Assembly (NCBI RefSeq): GCF_004217495.1
Contig: NZ_SHLC01000001.1
Location: 62,001-126,000, forward strand
DNA length: 64,000 bases
Reading direction: 5' to 3'
DNA from: Microterricola gilva
Lineage (GTDB): Bacteria; Actinomycetota; Actinomycetes; Actinomycetales; Microbacteriaceae
Below, piece by piece: positions 27,374 through 35,995 of this stretch. A program made the translations under genes and the position numbers. Position 1 is the first letter of the stretch. Every line of letters begins with the position of its first letter. The notes under the pieces are model-generated. The model did no database searches. It worked only from the letters and a program-made list of their open reading frames with translations, and was not told the DNA's origin.

Positions 27374-28873
27374 ATGACCGACCTCCCAACACTCGACCAC
27401 TGGATCAATGGCGCTCCGGCATCCGGGGCCTCGACCCGCACCGCGCCCGTCTTCGACCCCGCCCGCGGCGTCGCGCAGAAGAACGTGCGCATGGCCAGCG
27501 CCGCCGACCTCGGCACGGCCGTCGCGGCCGCCCGCGCGGCGTTCCCCGGCTGGCGTGACACCTCGATCGCCAAGCGGCAGAGCGTGCTGTTCACCTTCCG
27601 CGAGCTGCTCAACAAGCGCTCGGGCGAGCTGGCCGCGATCCTCACCAGCGAACACGGCAAGGTGCTCTCGGATGCCGGCGGCGAGATCGCCCGCGGCCTC
27701 GAGGTCGTCGAGTTCGCCTGCAGCATGCCGACGCTGATCAAGGGGGAGTACTCCGAGAACGTCTCGACCGGCATCGACGTCTACTCGCTCAAGCAGCCGC
27801 TCGGCGTCGTCGGCATCATCAGCCCGTTCAACTTCCCCGCCATGGTGCCGCTGTGGTTCTTCCCGCTGGCGATCGCGGCCGGCAACACGGTCGTGCTGAA
27901 GCCGTCGGAGAAGGACCCGTCGGCGGCGAACTGGATGGCTGAGCTCATGAAGGAGGCCGGGCTGCCCGACGGCGTGCTCAACGTCGTGCACGGCGACAAG
28001 GAGGCCGTCGATGCCCTGCTCACGCATCCGGATGTCGCCTCGATCTCCTTCGTCGGATCGACCCCGATCGCCCGCTACATCTACGAGACCGCGAGCGCCA
28101 ACGGCAAGCGGGTGCAGGCGCTCGGCGGCGCGAAGAACCACATGCTCGTGCTGCCGGATGCCGACCTCGACCTGGCCGCTGACGCCGCGGTCAACGCGGG
28201 CTTCGGCTCGGCCGGTGAGCGCTGCATGGCGATCAGCGTCGTGCTCGCCGTCGACGCCGTCGCCGACGCCCTGATCGAGAAGATCACCGAGCGCATGGCG
28301 ACGCTGAAGACCGGCGACGGCCGCCGCGGCTGCGACATGGGCCCCCTCATCACGGGCGTGCACCGCGACAAGGTCTCCGGCTACATCGACGTCGCGGCGG
28401 CCGATGGGGCCACCGTCGTCGTCGACGGCCGTGGGGTCACCCCGGACGGTGACGCGAACGGCTTCTGGCTCGGCCCGACGCTGCTCGACAAGGTGCCGCT
28501 CAGCTCGGCCGCGTACACGGACGAGATCTTCGGGCCGGTGCTCTCCATCGTGCGGGTCGAGGGCTACGAGCAGGGCCTCGACATCATCAACTCGAGCCAG
28601 TACGGCAACGGCACGGCGATCTTCACGAACGACGGCGGCGCGGCCCGCCGCTTCCAGAACGAGGTGAGCGTCGGCATGATCGGCATCAACGTGCCGATCC
28701 CGGTGCCCGTCGCGTACCACTCCTTCGGCGGGTGGAAGGACTCGCTCTTCGGCGACTCCAAGGCGTACGGCCCGGCCGGCATCGCCTTCTTCACCCGCGA
28801 GAAGGCCGTGACCTCGCGCTGGCTCGACCCGAGCCACGGTGGCCTGAACCTCGGCTTCCCGCAGCACGACTGA
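27374..28873 (+). CDS. mmsA: (Methyl)malonate-semialdehyde dehydrogenase, CoA-acylating
   Basis: A 499-residue aldehyde dehydrogenase. The N-terminal LDHWINGAPASGAS, IISPFNFPAMVPLWFFPLAI (Asn153), FVGSTPIARYIYETAS and the catalytic Cys284 in GSAGERCMAI define the MMSDH branch. That branch lacks the general-base glutamate of other ALDHs and releases acetyl-CoA or propionyl-CoA with CO2. It completes the path from uracil or thymine to central metabolism. It is the last gene of the cluster and is followed by a long perfect hairpin. Confidence 0.93.
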   Translation: MTDLPTLDHWINGAPASGASTRTAPVFDPARGVAQKNVRMASAADLGTAVAAARAAFPGWRDTSIAKRQSVLFTFRELLNKRSGELAAILTSEHGKVLSDAGGEIARGLEVVEFACSMPTLIKGEYSENVSTGIDVYSLKQPLGVVGIISPFNFPAMVPLWFFPLAIAAGNTVVLKPSEKDPSAANWMAELMKEAGLPDGVLNVVHGDKEAVDALLTHPDVASISFVGSTPIARYIYETASANGKRVQALGGAKNHMLVLPDADLDLAADAAVNAGFGSAGERCMAISVVLAVDAVADALIEKITERMATLKTGDGRRGCDMGPLITGVHRDKVSGYIDVAAADGATVVVDGRGVTPDGDANGFWLGPTLLDKVPLSSAAYTDEIFGPVLSIVRVEGYEQGLDIINSSQYGNGTAIFTNDGGAARRFQNEVSVGMIGINVPIPVPVAYHSFGGWKDSLFGDSKAYGPAGIAFFTREKAVTSRWLDPSHGGLNLGFPQHD

Positions 28874-28893
28874 GAGTCTGCCCTCCGAGCTTG

Positions 28894-28953
28894 CGCGCCA
28901 GAAACCGCGTTTCGCCGTAGAAACAACTACCGCGAAACGCGGTTTCTGGCGCG
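28894..28953. repeat. Perfect 22-bp inverted repeat after the pyrimidine cluster
   Basis: The left arm (28894-28915) begins CGCGCCAGAAACCGCG and pairs without mismatch with 28932-28953. The loop is 16 nt. It lies 20 bases after the mmsA stop and lacks a T-run, so termination would have to be of another kind. The arm shares CAGAAAC with the palindrome at 1963. Confidence 0.9.
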
Positions 28954-29108
28954 TAGCCCCGGTGCGGGACGGGCGGATGCCGCAGACCGACGGGAGTGGT
29001 CTCGACTTCGCTGTCGGGCAATGCCAGACTCGAAGAGGGGTCGACCACGTGTCGGGGGATGTCGCACCGTGGCGGCAACGGTACGGGCGCCCCCGAGGGG
29101 GAGCCGCA

Positions 29109-31460
29109 ATGACAGCCGACGACAACCGCACAGCCGCATCGGTGAAGGCGAAAGCGCCGCTCCCGGCGGCGCCGATTCTCCCCTTCCCGCCGAAACCAAG
29201 CGGCAGCGTCGCAGGCATCACCATGCAGCAGTCGACGTACTCACCGCTGCCGCATCGGCAGTCGCTGCCCGATGATGCGCCGAACATTCTGATCGTCTTG
29301 ATCGATGACGCCGGTCCTGGCCTTCCATCGGCGTTCGGCGGCGAAGTGAACACCCCGACCCTGGAACGCGTGCACGGCGCCGGCATCGGATTCAATCGCT
29401 TTCACACCACAGCGATGTGCTCACCGACTCGGGCGTCGCTGCTCACCGGCCGCAACCATCACCGTGTCGGCGCAGGTCAGATCGCCGAGTTCGCCAATGA
29501 CTGGGATGGTTACTCCGGCCTCATTCCCCGCGACGCCGCGACCCTGCCGGAGATTCTGAAGCACTACGGCTACGCCACCAGCGCCTTCGGCAAGTGGCAC
29601 AACACCCCGACCACCGAGACCTCGGCGGCCGGGCCATACGACAACTGGCCGACCGGCCTCGGATTCGAGTACTTCTACGGATTCCTCGCGGGGGAAGCCT
29701 CGCAGTACGAGCCCAACCTCGTACGCAACACCACGAGCGTTCTGCCCCCGAGGAGCGCGGAAGAGGGCTATCACCTCTCTGAGGACCTCGCCGATGACGC
29801 CATCTCGTGGCTGCGCCGCCACAAGACGCTTCGTCAGGACTCGCCCTTCATGATGTATTGGGCCAGCGGGGCCATCCACGGCCCACACCACGTGCCGAAG
29901 GAGTGGGCGGACAAGTACGCAGGCAAGTTCGACGACGGCTGGGATGCCTATCGCGAACGCGTGCACGCACGGGCGATCGAGAAGGGCTGGATCCCCGAGG
30001 GCACCGTGCTCACCGAGCGCGACGAGGCGCTCGATGCGTGGGACGCCATCCCCGAGGATGAGAAGCCGTTCCAGCGTCGCCTGATGGAGGTGGCAGCAGG
30101 CTTCGCCGAGCATGTCGATCACCAGGTCGGGCGACTGCTCGACGAGGTGGACGCCCTGGGTTTCGGTGACAACACGCTCGTGCTCTACATCTGGGGTGAC
30201 AACGGTTCATCGGCCGAGGGCCAGGGCGGCACCATCAGCGAGCTGCTGGCGCAGAACGGCATCCCGTCGACGGCGAGGCAGCACATCGATGTGCTCGACC
30301 AGCTCGGCGGGCTCGACGTGCTCGGTAGCCCAGCCACCGACAACATGTACCACGCGGCGTGGGCCTGGGCTGGCTCGACCCCCTACAAGGGAATGAAGCT
30401 GCTCGCCTCGCATCTGGGCGGAACGCGCAACCCGATGGCGATCAGCTGGCCGGCGCGCATCGCCCCAGACGACCGGGTGCGGAGCCAGTTCCACCACTGC
30501 AATGACGTGATGCCGACCATTCTCGAGATCGTCGGGATCACCGCGCCGCAGATCGTGAACGGCGTCACCCAGAAGGCCATCGACGGCACGAGCTTCGCCT
30601 ATGCGATCGATGATCCGGATGCCGACGGTCAACTGCGCACCCAGTACTTCGAGATCATGGGCAGCCGCTCGATCTACAACGACGGCTGGATGGCCAGTGC
30701 CCGCGGTCCTCGGCTGCCCTGGGTGCCGGGGCTGCCGCCGGGAATCCAGACGTGGACACCGGAGGAAGACGTCTGGGAGCTCTACGACCTCGAGAATGAC
30801 TGGTCGCAGTCGCGAGATCTGGCGAGCGAGCACCCCGAGCGGCTCAAGCAACTCCAGGACCTCTTCTTGGTGGAGTCGACGAAGAACGACGCGCTCCCCA
30901 TTGGCGGCGGCCTCTGGGTGATGGTGCTGCATCCGGAAGACCGGCCGCAGCCGCATTACACGGAGTGGGAGATGTTTGACAGCACACTCCGCGTGCCGGA
31001 AAGCGCGGCGCCGACACTGGGCAACCGCTCCAACGTCGTGACGATCGAGGCGACGTTGCCCGAGCGCGCATCCGGAGTGCTCTACAAGCTTGGCGGCGGT
31101 GCTGGCGGGCTGACGCTCTTCATGGACGAGGGTGTGTTGCGCTTCGAGTACAACCTCTTCATGATGAACCGCACCAAGATCGCATCCGAGGTGGCGCTCG
31201 CCGCCGGCCCTGCGCGCATCACGGTGACGACGGTGCGGCACAGTGCTGCGCCAGACTCCGGCCTGGACATCGAGCTCCGCGTCGACGGCGAGGTCGTCGG
31301 GTTCGGCGTCGTGCCGTTGCTGGCCGGTATCGGCTTCACCGCCAACGACGGCCTCGACATCGGCCGTGCCCTGGGTTCGCCGGTGTCATTGGACTACCGT
31401 GATCGCGCCCCGTTCCCGTTCACCGGCAGCCTGGAACGCGTGCACATCGCCTACTCCTGA
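29109..31460 (+). CDS. Type I arylsulfatase
   Basis: A 783-residue sulfatase. APNILIVLIDDAGPG gives the metal-binding aspartates (Asp66/67). TTAMCSPTRASLLTGRNHH holds Cys104 in the C-x-P-x-R motif that is oxidised to formylglycine. FGKWH and YIWGDNGSSAEG are further active-site segments. The N-terminal ~50 residues are Pro/Ala-rich, and I see no Sec, Tat or lipoprotein signal, so the enzyme may be cytosolic. The C-terminal ~160 residues form an extra beta-rich domain. ATG 29109 is chosen for GGGGGAG 7 nt upstream. The only FGE-like gene in the window (47827) lacks its catalytic cysteines. Confidence 0.9.
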   Translation: MTADDNRTAASVKAKAPLPAAPILPFPPKPSGSVAGITMQQSTYSPLPHRQSLPDDAPNILIVLIDDAGPGLPSAFGGEVNTPTLERVHGAGIGFNRFHTTAMCSPTRASLLTGRNHHRVGAGQIAEFANDWDGYSGLIPRDAATLPEILKHYGYATSAFGKWHNTPTTETSAAGPYDNWPTGLGFEYFYGFLAGEASQYEPNLVRNTTSVLPPRSAEEGYHLSEDLADDAISWLRRHKTLRQDSPFMMYWASGAIHGPHHVPKEWADKYAGKFDDGWDAYRERVHARAIEKGWIPEGTVLTERDEALDAWDAIPEDEKPFQRRLMEVAAGFAEHVDHQVGRLLDEVDALGFGDNTLVLYIWGDNGSSAEGQGGTISELLAQNGIPSTARQHIDVLDQLGGLDVLGSPATDNMYHAAWAWAGSTPYKGMKLLASHLGGTRNPMAISWPARIAPDDRVRSQFHHCNDVMPTILEIVGITAPQIVNGVTQKAIDGTSFAYAIDDPDADGQLRTQYFEIMGSRSIYNDGWMASARGPRLPWVPGLPPGIQTWTPEEDVWELYDLENDWSQSRDLASEHPERLKQLQDLFLVESTKNDALPIGGGLWVMVLHPEDRPQPHYTEWEMFDSTLRVPESAAPTLGNRSNVVTIEATLPERASGVLYKLGGGAGGLTLFMDEGVLRFEYNLFMMNRTKIASEVALAAGPARITVTTVRHSAAPDSGLDIELRVDGEVVGFGVVPLLAGIGFTANDGLDIGRALGSPVSLDYRDRAPFPFTGSLERVHIAYS

Positions 31461-31495
31461 CGCTGCGCGCGCCGCCTGTGCGCCGCATCCGTCAT

Positions 31496-31552
31496 CGAAC
31501 TCGAAGAATCGGCCGCCTTCTCGCTGGAGATCGCGCCGATTCTTCGAGTTGG
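31496..31552. repeat. Inverted repeat of the CGAACTCG family, 18-bp arms
   Basis: CGAACTCGAAGAATCGGC (31496-31513) faces its complement at 31535-31552 with one mismatch. It lies between the convergent sulfatase and oxidoreductase genes, 35 and 17 bases from their stops. Confidence 0.85.
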
Positions 31553-31568
31553 GCACGGGCGTGTAGCG

Positions 31569-32552
31569 TCAGGCGACCGTGACGACGACCTTGCCGGCCG
31601 GGTGGTCGTCGCGCCAGTGGCGGATCGCCGCCGGAGCCTCCGCCAGCGGGTAGCGGGACTCGACAACGGGCGCCAGCGTGCCGGCGTCGACGAGCTCCGT
31701 GATCGAGTGCAGCAGCCCCGCGTTCTCGCCAGCCGCCAGCATCCGCAGGTTCTGCCCGACGAACGGCGACTTCAGTGAGGCACCGATCGGGCGCCCCATG
31801 CCGCCGAAGACCGGGGCATCGACCTCCGACCCCACGATCACGAGGGTGCCGTGCGGCGTGAGCGCCTTGCGCAGCTCGGCGACGGAGCGGTGCCCTGCGG
31901 TGTCGATGATCACGTCGAAGAGGCGGATGCCGGTCGTGAACGACTCGCGCGTGTAGTCGATCACGTGGTCGGCGCCGAGCGACCGCACGAGCTCGAGCTT
32001 GCCGGTGCTGGTCACGCCCGTCACGCTCGCGCCGAGTTCCTTCGCGATCTGCACGGCGAAGGCCCCGACGCCGCCGGCCGCCCCGATCACGAGCACGCTC
32101 TGGCCGGCCTTGACGGCGCCGCTGTCGCGTACGGCCTGGACCGCGGTTCCCGCCGAGATCGGCAGGGCCGCCGCCTGCTCGAAGCTCAGCGAGGCTGGCT
32201 TCGGCGCGATCCGGTCAGCCCTGGCGCAGACGAATTCCGCGAAGGAGCCCTCGCAGTATCCGTAGACCTCGTCGCCGACCGTGAAGCCGTGCGCCCGCTT
32301 GCCTGGCGCGCCGATCGCCTCGACCACGCCTGCGAACTCGCGGCCCTTGATCTTCGTCTTGGGCCGGCGCAGGCCGAATCCCATGACGCGGGCCAGGTAG
32401 GGGAGGCCCGTCATCAGGTGCCAGACGCCGGCATCGATGCCGGCCGCCTTCACCCGGATGAGGACCTCCCCGGCGCCCGGTGTCGGCGTCTCGATGTCAG
32501 CCAGCCGCAGCGCATCGACGTCGCCGTACTCGTCCTGGATGATTGCTCGCAT
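31569..32552 (-). CDS. Zinc-independent MDR-family NAD(P)-dependent oxidoreductase
   Basis: A 327-residue medium-chain dehydrogenase/reductase. It has the quinone-reductase-like start MRAIIQDEYGDVDALRLADI, GREFAGVVEAIG and the nucleotide-binding VLVIGAAGGVGAFAVQIAKE. The zinc ligands of alcohol dehydrogenases are not evident, so it is more like a quinone/enone reductase. ATG 32552 has GGGAG upstream, and the preceding XRE gene ends 11 bases away. It is therefore the third gene of the operon that starts at the promoter near 33250. Substrate unknown. Confidence 0.85.
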   Translation of the reverse strand: MRAIIQDEYGDVDALRLADIETPTPGAGEVLIRVKAAGIDAGVWHLMTGLPYLARVMGFGLRRPKTKIKGREFAGVVEAIGAPGKRAHGFTVGDEVYGYCEGSFAEFVCARADRIAPKPASLSFEQAAALPISAGTAVQAVRDSGAVKAGQSVLVIGAAGGVGAFAVQIAKELGASVTGVTSTGKLELVRSLGADHVIDYTRESFTTGIRLFDVIIDTAGHRSVAELRKALTPHGTLVIVGSEVDAPVFGGMGRPIGASLKSPFVGQNLRMLAAGENAGLLHSITELVDAGTLAPVVESRYPLAEAPAAIRHWRDDHPAGKVVVTVA

Positions 32553-32563
32553 GATCCTGCTCC

Positions 32564-32785
32564 CTACGGTTGCTGCGGGTACTGGAAGACCGCGTCGAGC
32601 GGCACCCCCAGCGCGTTGGCGATCTGGAACGCCATCTCGAGCGATGGCGAGTAGCGCCCCTGCTCGATCGCGATCACGGTCTGCCGGGTGACGCCGATGC
32701 GGTCGGCGAGCTCGGCCTGGGTCATCTCGCCGCGCTCGAAGCGCAGGCGGCGGATGTCGTTGGTGACCTGCGTCGGCTTCACCAT
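32564..32785 (-). CDS. Small XRE-type helix-turn-helix regulator
   Basis: A 73-residue protein that is almost entirely an HTH_3 domain ([60 protein letters not shown]). It is of the short Cro/CI type that is commonly paired with a membrane protein of unknown function. The ATG overlaps the end of the upstream membrane-protein gene by 7 bases (ATGGTGA), so the pair is coupled. It most likely represses its own operon through the two palindromes at 33228 and 33272. Confidence 0.9.
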   Translation of the reverse strand: MVKPTQVTNDIRRLRFERGEMTQAELADRIGVTRQTVIAIEQGRYSPSLEMAFQIANALGVPLDAVFQYPQQP

Positions 32786-33213
32786 GACTGGAACCCCCGG
32801 CGGTAGGCGATGACACGGGCCGTGCAGCTGAGGATCGCCGAGAGCACGAAGCACAGGTAGAGCACGTTCGCGATCCAGAAGTAGCCGAGCTCGAACATGG
32901 CCAGCAGCATCGCGGCCACGCCGCCGACCACGAGGAACGACTGGCCGATGCGCTCGCTGAACTGGTAGATCTCGCGGTCGCGCTGATCCTTCTTGCCCTC
33001 GCTGCCCGGGGTGAAGATGCCCCAGATGATGCGCAACACGATCGACGCGACGATCGCGCCGCCGATCGTCCACAGCATGGCCGGAACGTAGTCGACCTCG
33101 GCCAGGGGCGCGGCCGACGTGCTGGCAGCGCCGAGGATGATGACGAGATAGACGAGGTAGCCGCCGATTGCGACGACGCCCATCACCCACGCACTCTTCT
33201 CTTCGGATGACAT
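32779..33213 (-). CDS. Four-helix membrane protein paired with the XRE regulator
   Basis: A 144-residue protein with four predicted membrane helices (for example [38 protein letters not shown] and [20 protein letters not shown]). A charged cytoplasmic loop, [19 protein letters not shown], lies in the middle. I do not recognise a characterised family. Small membrane proteins of this build are often coupled to short XRE repressors. ATG 33213 has GGAG 7 nt upstream; an in-frame TTG further out would lie within the operator. First gene of the three-gene operon. Confidence 0.75.
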   Translation of the reverse strand: MSSEEKSAWVMGVVAIGGYLVYLVIILGAASTSAAPLAEVDYVPAMLWTIGGAIVASIVLRIIWGIFTPGSEGKKDQRDREIYQFSERIGQSFLVVGGVAAMLLAMFELGYFWIANVLYLCFVLSAILSCTARVIAYRRGFQSW

Positions 33214-33227
33214 GACCACTCCGTCCA

Positions 33228-33289
33228 TGTAAAGAACTCTCGACACCGAATGTATGCCTTTCCAGACATCGTGTCAAGAGTTCTTTACA
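33228..33289 (-). promoter_or_regulatory. Promoter with two palindromic operators for the membrane protein-XRE operon
   Basis: On the reverse strand TTGACA (33272-33277) and TACATT (33249-33254) are separated by exactly 17 bases. Two 18-bp dyads of the form TGTMAAGANNTCTTKACA surround it: one at 33272-33289 overlaps the -35 box, the other (TGTAAAGAACTCTCGACA, 33228-33245) covers the expected start point. This is a textbook autorepressed promoter. Confidence 0.85.
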
Positions 33290-33321
33290 TGCCGATGGCG
33301 GCGCCTGCGGCATCCGGATAC

Positions 33322-33386
33322 AAGGACACAGTGCGATTGCAAGGACGTTCCGGCCGGAAGCGTCCTTGCAATCGCACTGTGTCCTT
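33322..33386. repeat. Perfect 26-bp inverted repeat of the AAGGAC family
   Basis: The arms at 33322-33347 and 33361-33386 pair without mismatch; they begin AAGGACACAGTGCGATTGCA. The loop contains a further TTCCGGCCGGAA palindrome. It lies 19 bases past the stop of the small efflux gene (reverse strand). A diverged copy lies at 35998. Confidence 0.92.
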
Positions 33387-33404
33387 ACGCGGCGCGGGCG
33401 GGCC

Positions 33405-33878
33405 CTAGCGGCTGAGGGTGATGCCGACCGTGGCGAGTGTGCCGAACACGACGCCCCAGATGGTGATCGCGATGACCTGCCAGAGGATCACGGCGTTCTT
33501 GGATGCGCCGAAGGAGACCATGGCTGCCGAGGTGAACTGGCTCGGCAGGATGACCGGCCCGACCAGGCTCACGCCGGCGACGCCGTACTTGTCGAACCAC
33601 GACCGCACCTTCTGGCGGCGGGCCGACTCCTCCGTGGGTGCCTTGCCGTTGACCACTCCGGAACGCACGCGGTGTGCGGTGAACACGAAGATCAGCATCG
33701 CAATGACGTTGCCGACGATCGCCGCGGCGATCGCGACCACCGGGTTGAGGCCGGCGACAACGCCGACCACCGAGCCGAAGTAGGAATCGATGAAGGGGAT
33801 GGCTGCGACGAGCATCACACCGACCCACTGGAGGTACGTGGGGAAGGAGGCGGTGAAGTCCTGCAGCGTTTCAATCAT
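33405..33878 (-). CDS. Putative small multidrug-export-type membrane protein
   Basis: A 157-residue protein with about four hydrophobic segments ([60 protein letters not shown] and [16 protein letters not shown]). The charged loop [20 protein letters not shown] lies in the middle, and [16 protein letters not shown] is reminiscent of DedA/small-export relatives. It resembles proteins usually named 'small multidrug efflux protein' in this family of bacteria; I know of no experimental support. AAAGG precedes the ATG. Upstream (33897-33917) is a short GGT microsatellite. Confidence 0.6.
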   Translation of the reverse strand: MIETLQDFTASFPTYLQWVGVMLVAAIPFIDSYFGSVVGVVAGLNPVVAIAAAIVGNVIAMLIFVFTAHRVRSGVVNGKAPTEESARRQKVRSWFDKYGVAGVSLVGPVILPSQFTSAAMVSFGASKNAVILWQVIAITIWGVVFGTLATVGITLSR

Positions 33879-34008
33879 TCGAGGTGCCTTTCGTGGCGGT
33901 GGTGGTGGTGGTGGTGGGGTGAAGCGATGTGTCCATCCTCCAAGCGCCGCCGGGACCGAGGTAGTGCCGCGCTGTCACCGCGTTCGTGGCGTTTCTGCAC
34001 GCGAGATC

Positions 34009-34022
34009 GTGACAAATGTCAC
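34009..34022. promoter_or_regulatory. Dyad upstream of the two-component genes
   Basis: GTGACAAATGTCAC is a 6-bp dyad around AA. It lies about 70 bases before the sensor kinase start. It could be a response-regulator site or part of a promoter; nothing else in the 212-base gap (33879-34090) is recognisable except the GGT run. Confidence 0.35.
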
Positions 34023-34090
34023 TGCTCTACGCTGGACGGCATGCAGCTTTTCGACCCCACTCCATCGTCGTATCGCCGGGCGCGAGCCTG

Positions 34091-35347
34091 ATGCCTGCGG
34101 CACGTCGGGCCCCTCACGGCGCTGAGCCGGTACGCCCCGAGATCGAGAACGAGATTGCCGAGCAGCCCGACCACGGGCGCGGGGTGCACGCCACCTGGAC
34201 GTACACGCTCGGGTCGATCGTGTTCGTGGTGCTCGCGCTCGCCAGTGTTCTCGTGCTGATGGCCGTCTCGGAGTTCAACGAATCGCCGACGCTGGCGGCC
34301 GGCGCGGTGCTCGTGGCACTTCTCGCCTCCACCGCGGTGCAGTTGCGGTACTGCTGGTTCCTGCGGCGGGGGCGTGGCGGCGGGCTGCCGCGCACCGCGT
34401 GGACGGTGGCATTGCTCGCCTCGGCGAGCGCCGTCTGGGTGCTCGGCCTCTTCGCGCCCGGCCTCGGACTCGTCTCCGCCTTCCCGCTGTGGATGGCGCT
34501 CTGCCTCATGGCCTGCCTGCTGCCCAAGCGGCAGCGTCGGCTGGTGCTCGCCGCCGGTCTCGCCGCGGTGGCGGTGCACCCGGCGCTGACCGTCGCTCTC
34601 GGCGGCGCGCCGGCCGTGTTTCCGGGCGGCGACGGCCCCTGGCTGCTGATTTGCTACGGCGTGCTGTTCCCGGTGATGCTGCTGAGCGGCCTCTGGTGGT
34701 GGGAGATCGTCGTCGAGCTCGACCACAACCGGCGCGCGGCAGCCGAGCTGGCCGTCGCACGCGAGCGTCTGCGCTTCGCCTCGGATCTGCACGACATCCA
34801 GGGCCACCACCTGCAGGTGATCGCGCTCAAGTCCGAGCTGGCCGAGCGGTTGCTCGACATCGACGTCGACGCGGCCAGGGCGAACATCCACGAGACCCGG
34901 CTCATCGCGAAGCAGGCGTTGGAGGAGACCCGGTTGCTCGTGGCCGGATACCGCGAGGTCGCGCTCGACGAGGAGCTGGAGAACGCCCGCGAGGTGCTCG
35001 CGGCTGCCGGAGCCGACTGCGAACTCGACGTCGACGTGCTCCCCGCGAACGCCGAGCTGCACCGCGCGCTCGCCCTGACGGTGCGGGAGGCGACGACCAA
35101 CATCCTCCGGCACAGCACTGCGACCCGTGCGGCCATCCGGCTGCGCGTCACCCCCGGCGGGTGCTCGCTGTCGATCAGCAACAACGGTGTGTCCGATGCG
35201 GGCGCTGCCGACGATTCGCCCGGATCAGGCCTGGCCGGCCTGCGCGAACGTGTCGCCGTTCTCGACGGGCAGTTGGATGCCGCGGCCTCCGGCGACAGCT
35301 TCGAGCTCCGTGTGGACGTTCCGGCGCGCGTGGGAGCGACGGCATGA
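34091..35347 (+). CDS. DesK/LiaS-type sensor histidine kinase
   Basis: A 418-residue kinase. Five or six N-terminal membrane helices (residues ~35-215) have no large extracellular domain. They are followed by a HisKA_3 dimerisation helix with the phospho-acceptor His234 in RFASDLHDIQGHHLQVIALK. The HATPase_c domain carries VREATTNILRHS (N box), SISNNGV and GSGLAGLRERV (G box). The start is uncertain. ATG 34091 is used; the earlier ATG 34016 lies within a dyad and lacks a ribosome site. It overlaps the response regulator gene as ATGA. The signal is probably a membrane property, as in DesK. Confidence 0.85.
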   Translation: MPAARRAPHGAEPVRPEIENEIAEQPDHGRGVHATWTYTLGSIVFVVLALASVLVLMAVSEFNESPTLAAGAVLVALLASTAVQLRYCWFLRRGRGGGLPRTAWTVALLASASAVWVLGLFAPGLGLVSAFPLWMALCLMACLLPKRQRRLVLAAGLAAVAVHPALTVALGGAPAVFPGGDGPWLLICYGVLFPVMLLSGLWWWEIVVELDHNRRAAAELAVARERLRFASDLHDIQGHHLQVIALKSELAERLLDIDVDAARANIHETRLIAKQALEETRLLVAGYREVALDEELENAREVLAAAGADCELDVDVLPANAELHRALALTVREATTNILRHSTATRAAIRLRVTPGGCSLSISNNGVSDAGAADDSPGSGLAGLRERVAVLDGQLDAAASGDSFELRVDVPARVGATA

Positions 35348-35970
35348 GTGCGCAGACGGAGCCGCGCGTCATCCGGTTGCTCATCGCCGACGACGAACAC
35401 CTGATCCGCGGAGCCCTCGAGGCGCTGCTCGGGCTGGAACCGGACATCGAGGTGGTGGCCAGCGCCGACAACGGCGTGACCGCCGCCGAACTCGCCCTCG
35501 AGACCCGGCCGGACATCTGCCTGCTCGACCTCGAGATGCCCGGCGCCGATGGGCTCGAGGCGGCCACGCGCATCTTGGCGACGGTGGCGACGCGGGTCAT
35601 TATCGTCACGCGCCACGCCAGGCCCGGTGTGCTGCGGCGCGCGCTCGCGACCCGTGTCTCCGGTTTCGTGCCCAAGTCGACGCCGGCGCAGGAGCTCGCG
35701 AACGTGATCAGGGATGTCGCGGCAGGCAAACGCTACATCGACCACGAGATCGCTGCCGCAGCGCTCACGGCCGAGCGCTGCCCGCTCACCGACCGCGAGC
35801 TGGACGTGCTGCGCGTCAGCCGCAGCGCCGTTGGCGTGCAGCAGATCGCCGACCAGCTGCACCTGGCATCCGGCACGGTGCGCAACTACCTCTCCTCGGC
35901 GATGACCAAGCTCGACGCCGCATCGCGACACGATGCCGCCGAGCGGGCCTGGCAGCAGGGGTGGATCTGA
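35344..35970 (+). CDS. NarL/DesR-type response regulator
   Basis: A 208-residue regulator. The receiver domain has ADDEHLIRGAL (acidic pair), the phospho-acceptor Asp62 in CLLDLEMPGADG, the conserved threonine in VIIVTRHARPG and Lys in GFVPKSTPAQEL. A LuxR-type HTH follows (LTDRELDVLRVSRSAVGVQQ, LASGTVRNYLSSAMTKLDA). It is coupled to the kinase gene. The HTH differs from the usual LTxRE..VL..A.G pattern at 'VSRSAV', which is also seen in DesR relatives. Target genes are not evident; the divergent small efflux gene is a candidate. Confidence 0.9.
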   Translation: MSAQTEPRVIRLLIADDEHLIRGALEALLGLEPDIEVVASADNGVTAAELALETRPDICLLDLEMPGADGLEAATRILATVATRVIIVTRHARPGVLRRALATRVSGFVPKSTPAQELANVIRDVAAGKRYIDHEIAAAALTAERCPLTDRELDVLRVSRSAVGVQQIADQLHLASGTVRNYLSSAMTKLDAASRHDAAERAWQQGWI

Positions 35971-35995
35971 GCCGGCCCGGATTCCCGGCGGTCGC

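Noticed and set aside
26543-29395. A 950-codon reverse-strand open frame
   Set aside because: Antisense to the aminotransferase and MMSDH genes, whose catalytic residues are intact; it has no recognisable domain.
33897-33917. GGT microsatellite as a phase-variable promoter
   Set aside because: It lies directly upstream of the small efflux start only by chance distance. No promoter elements can be aligned around it, so no regulatory claim is made.
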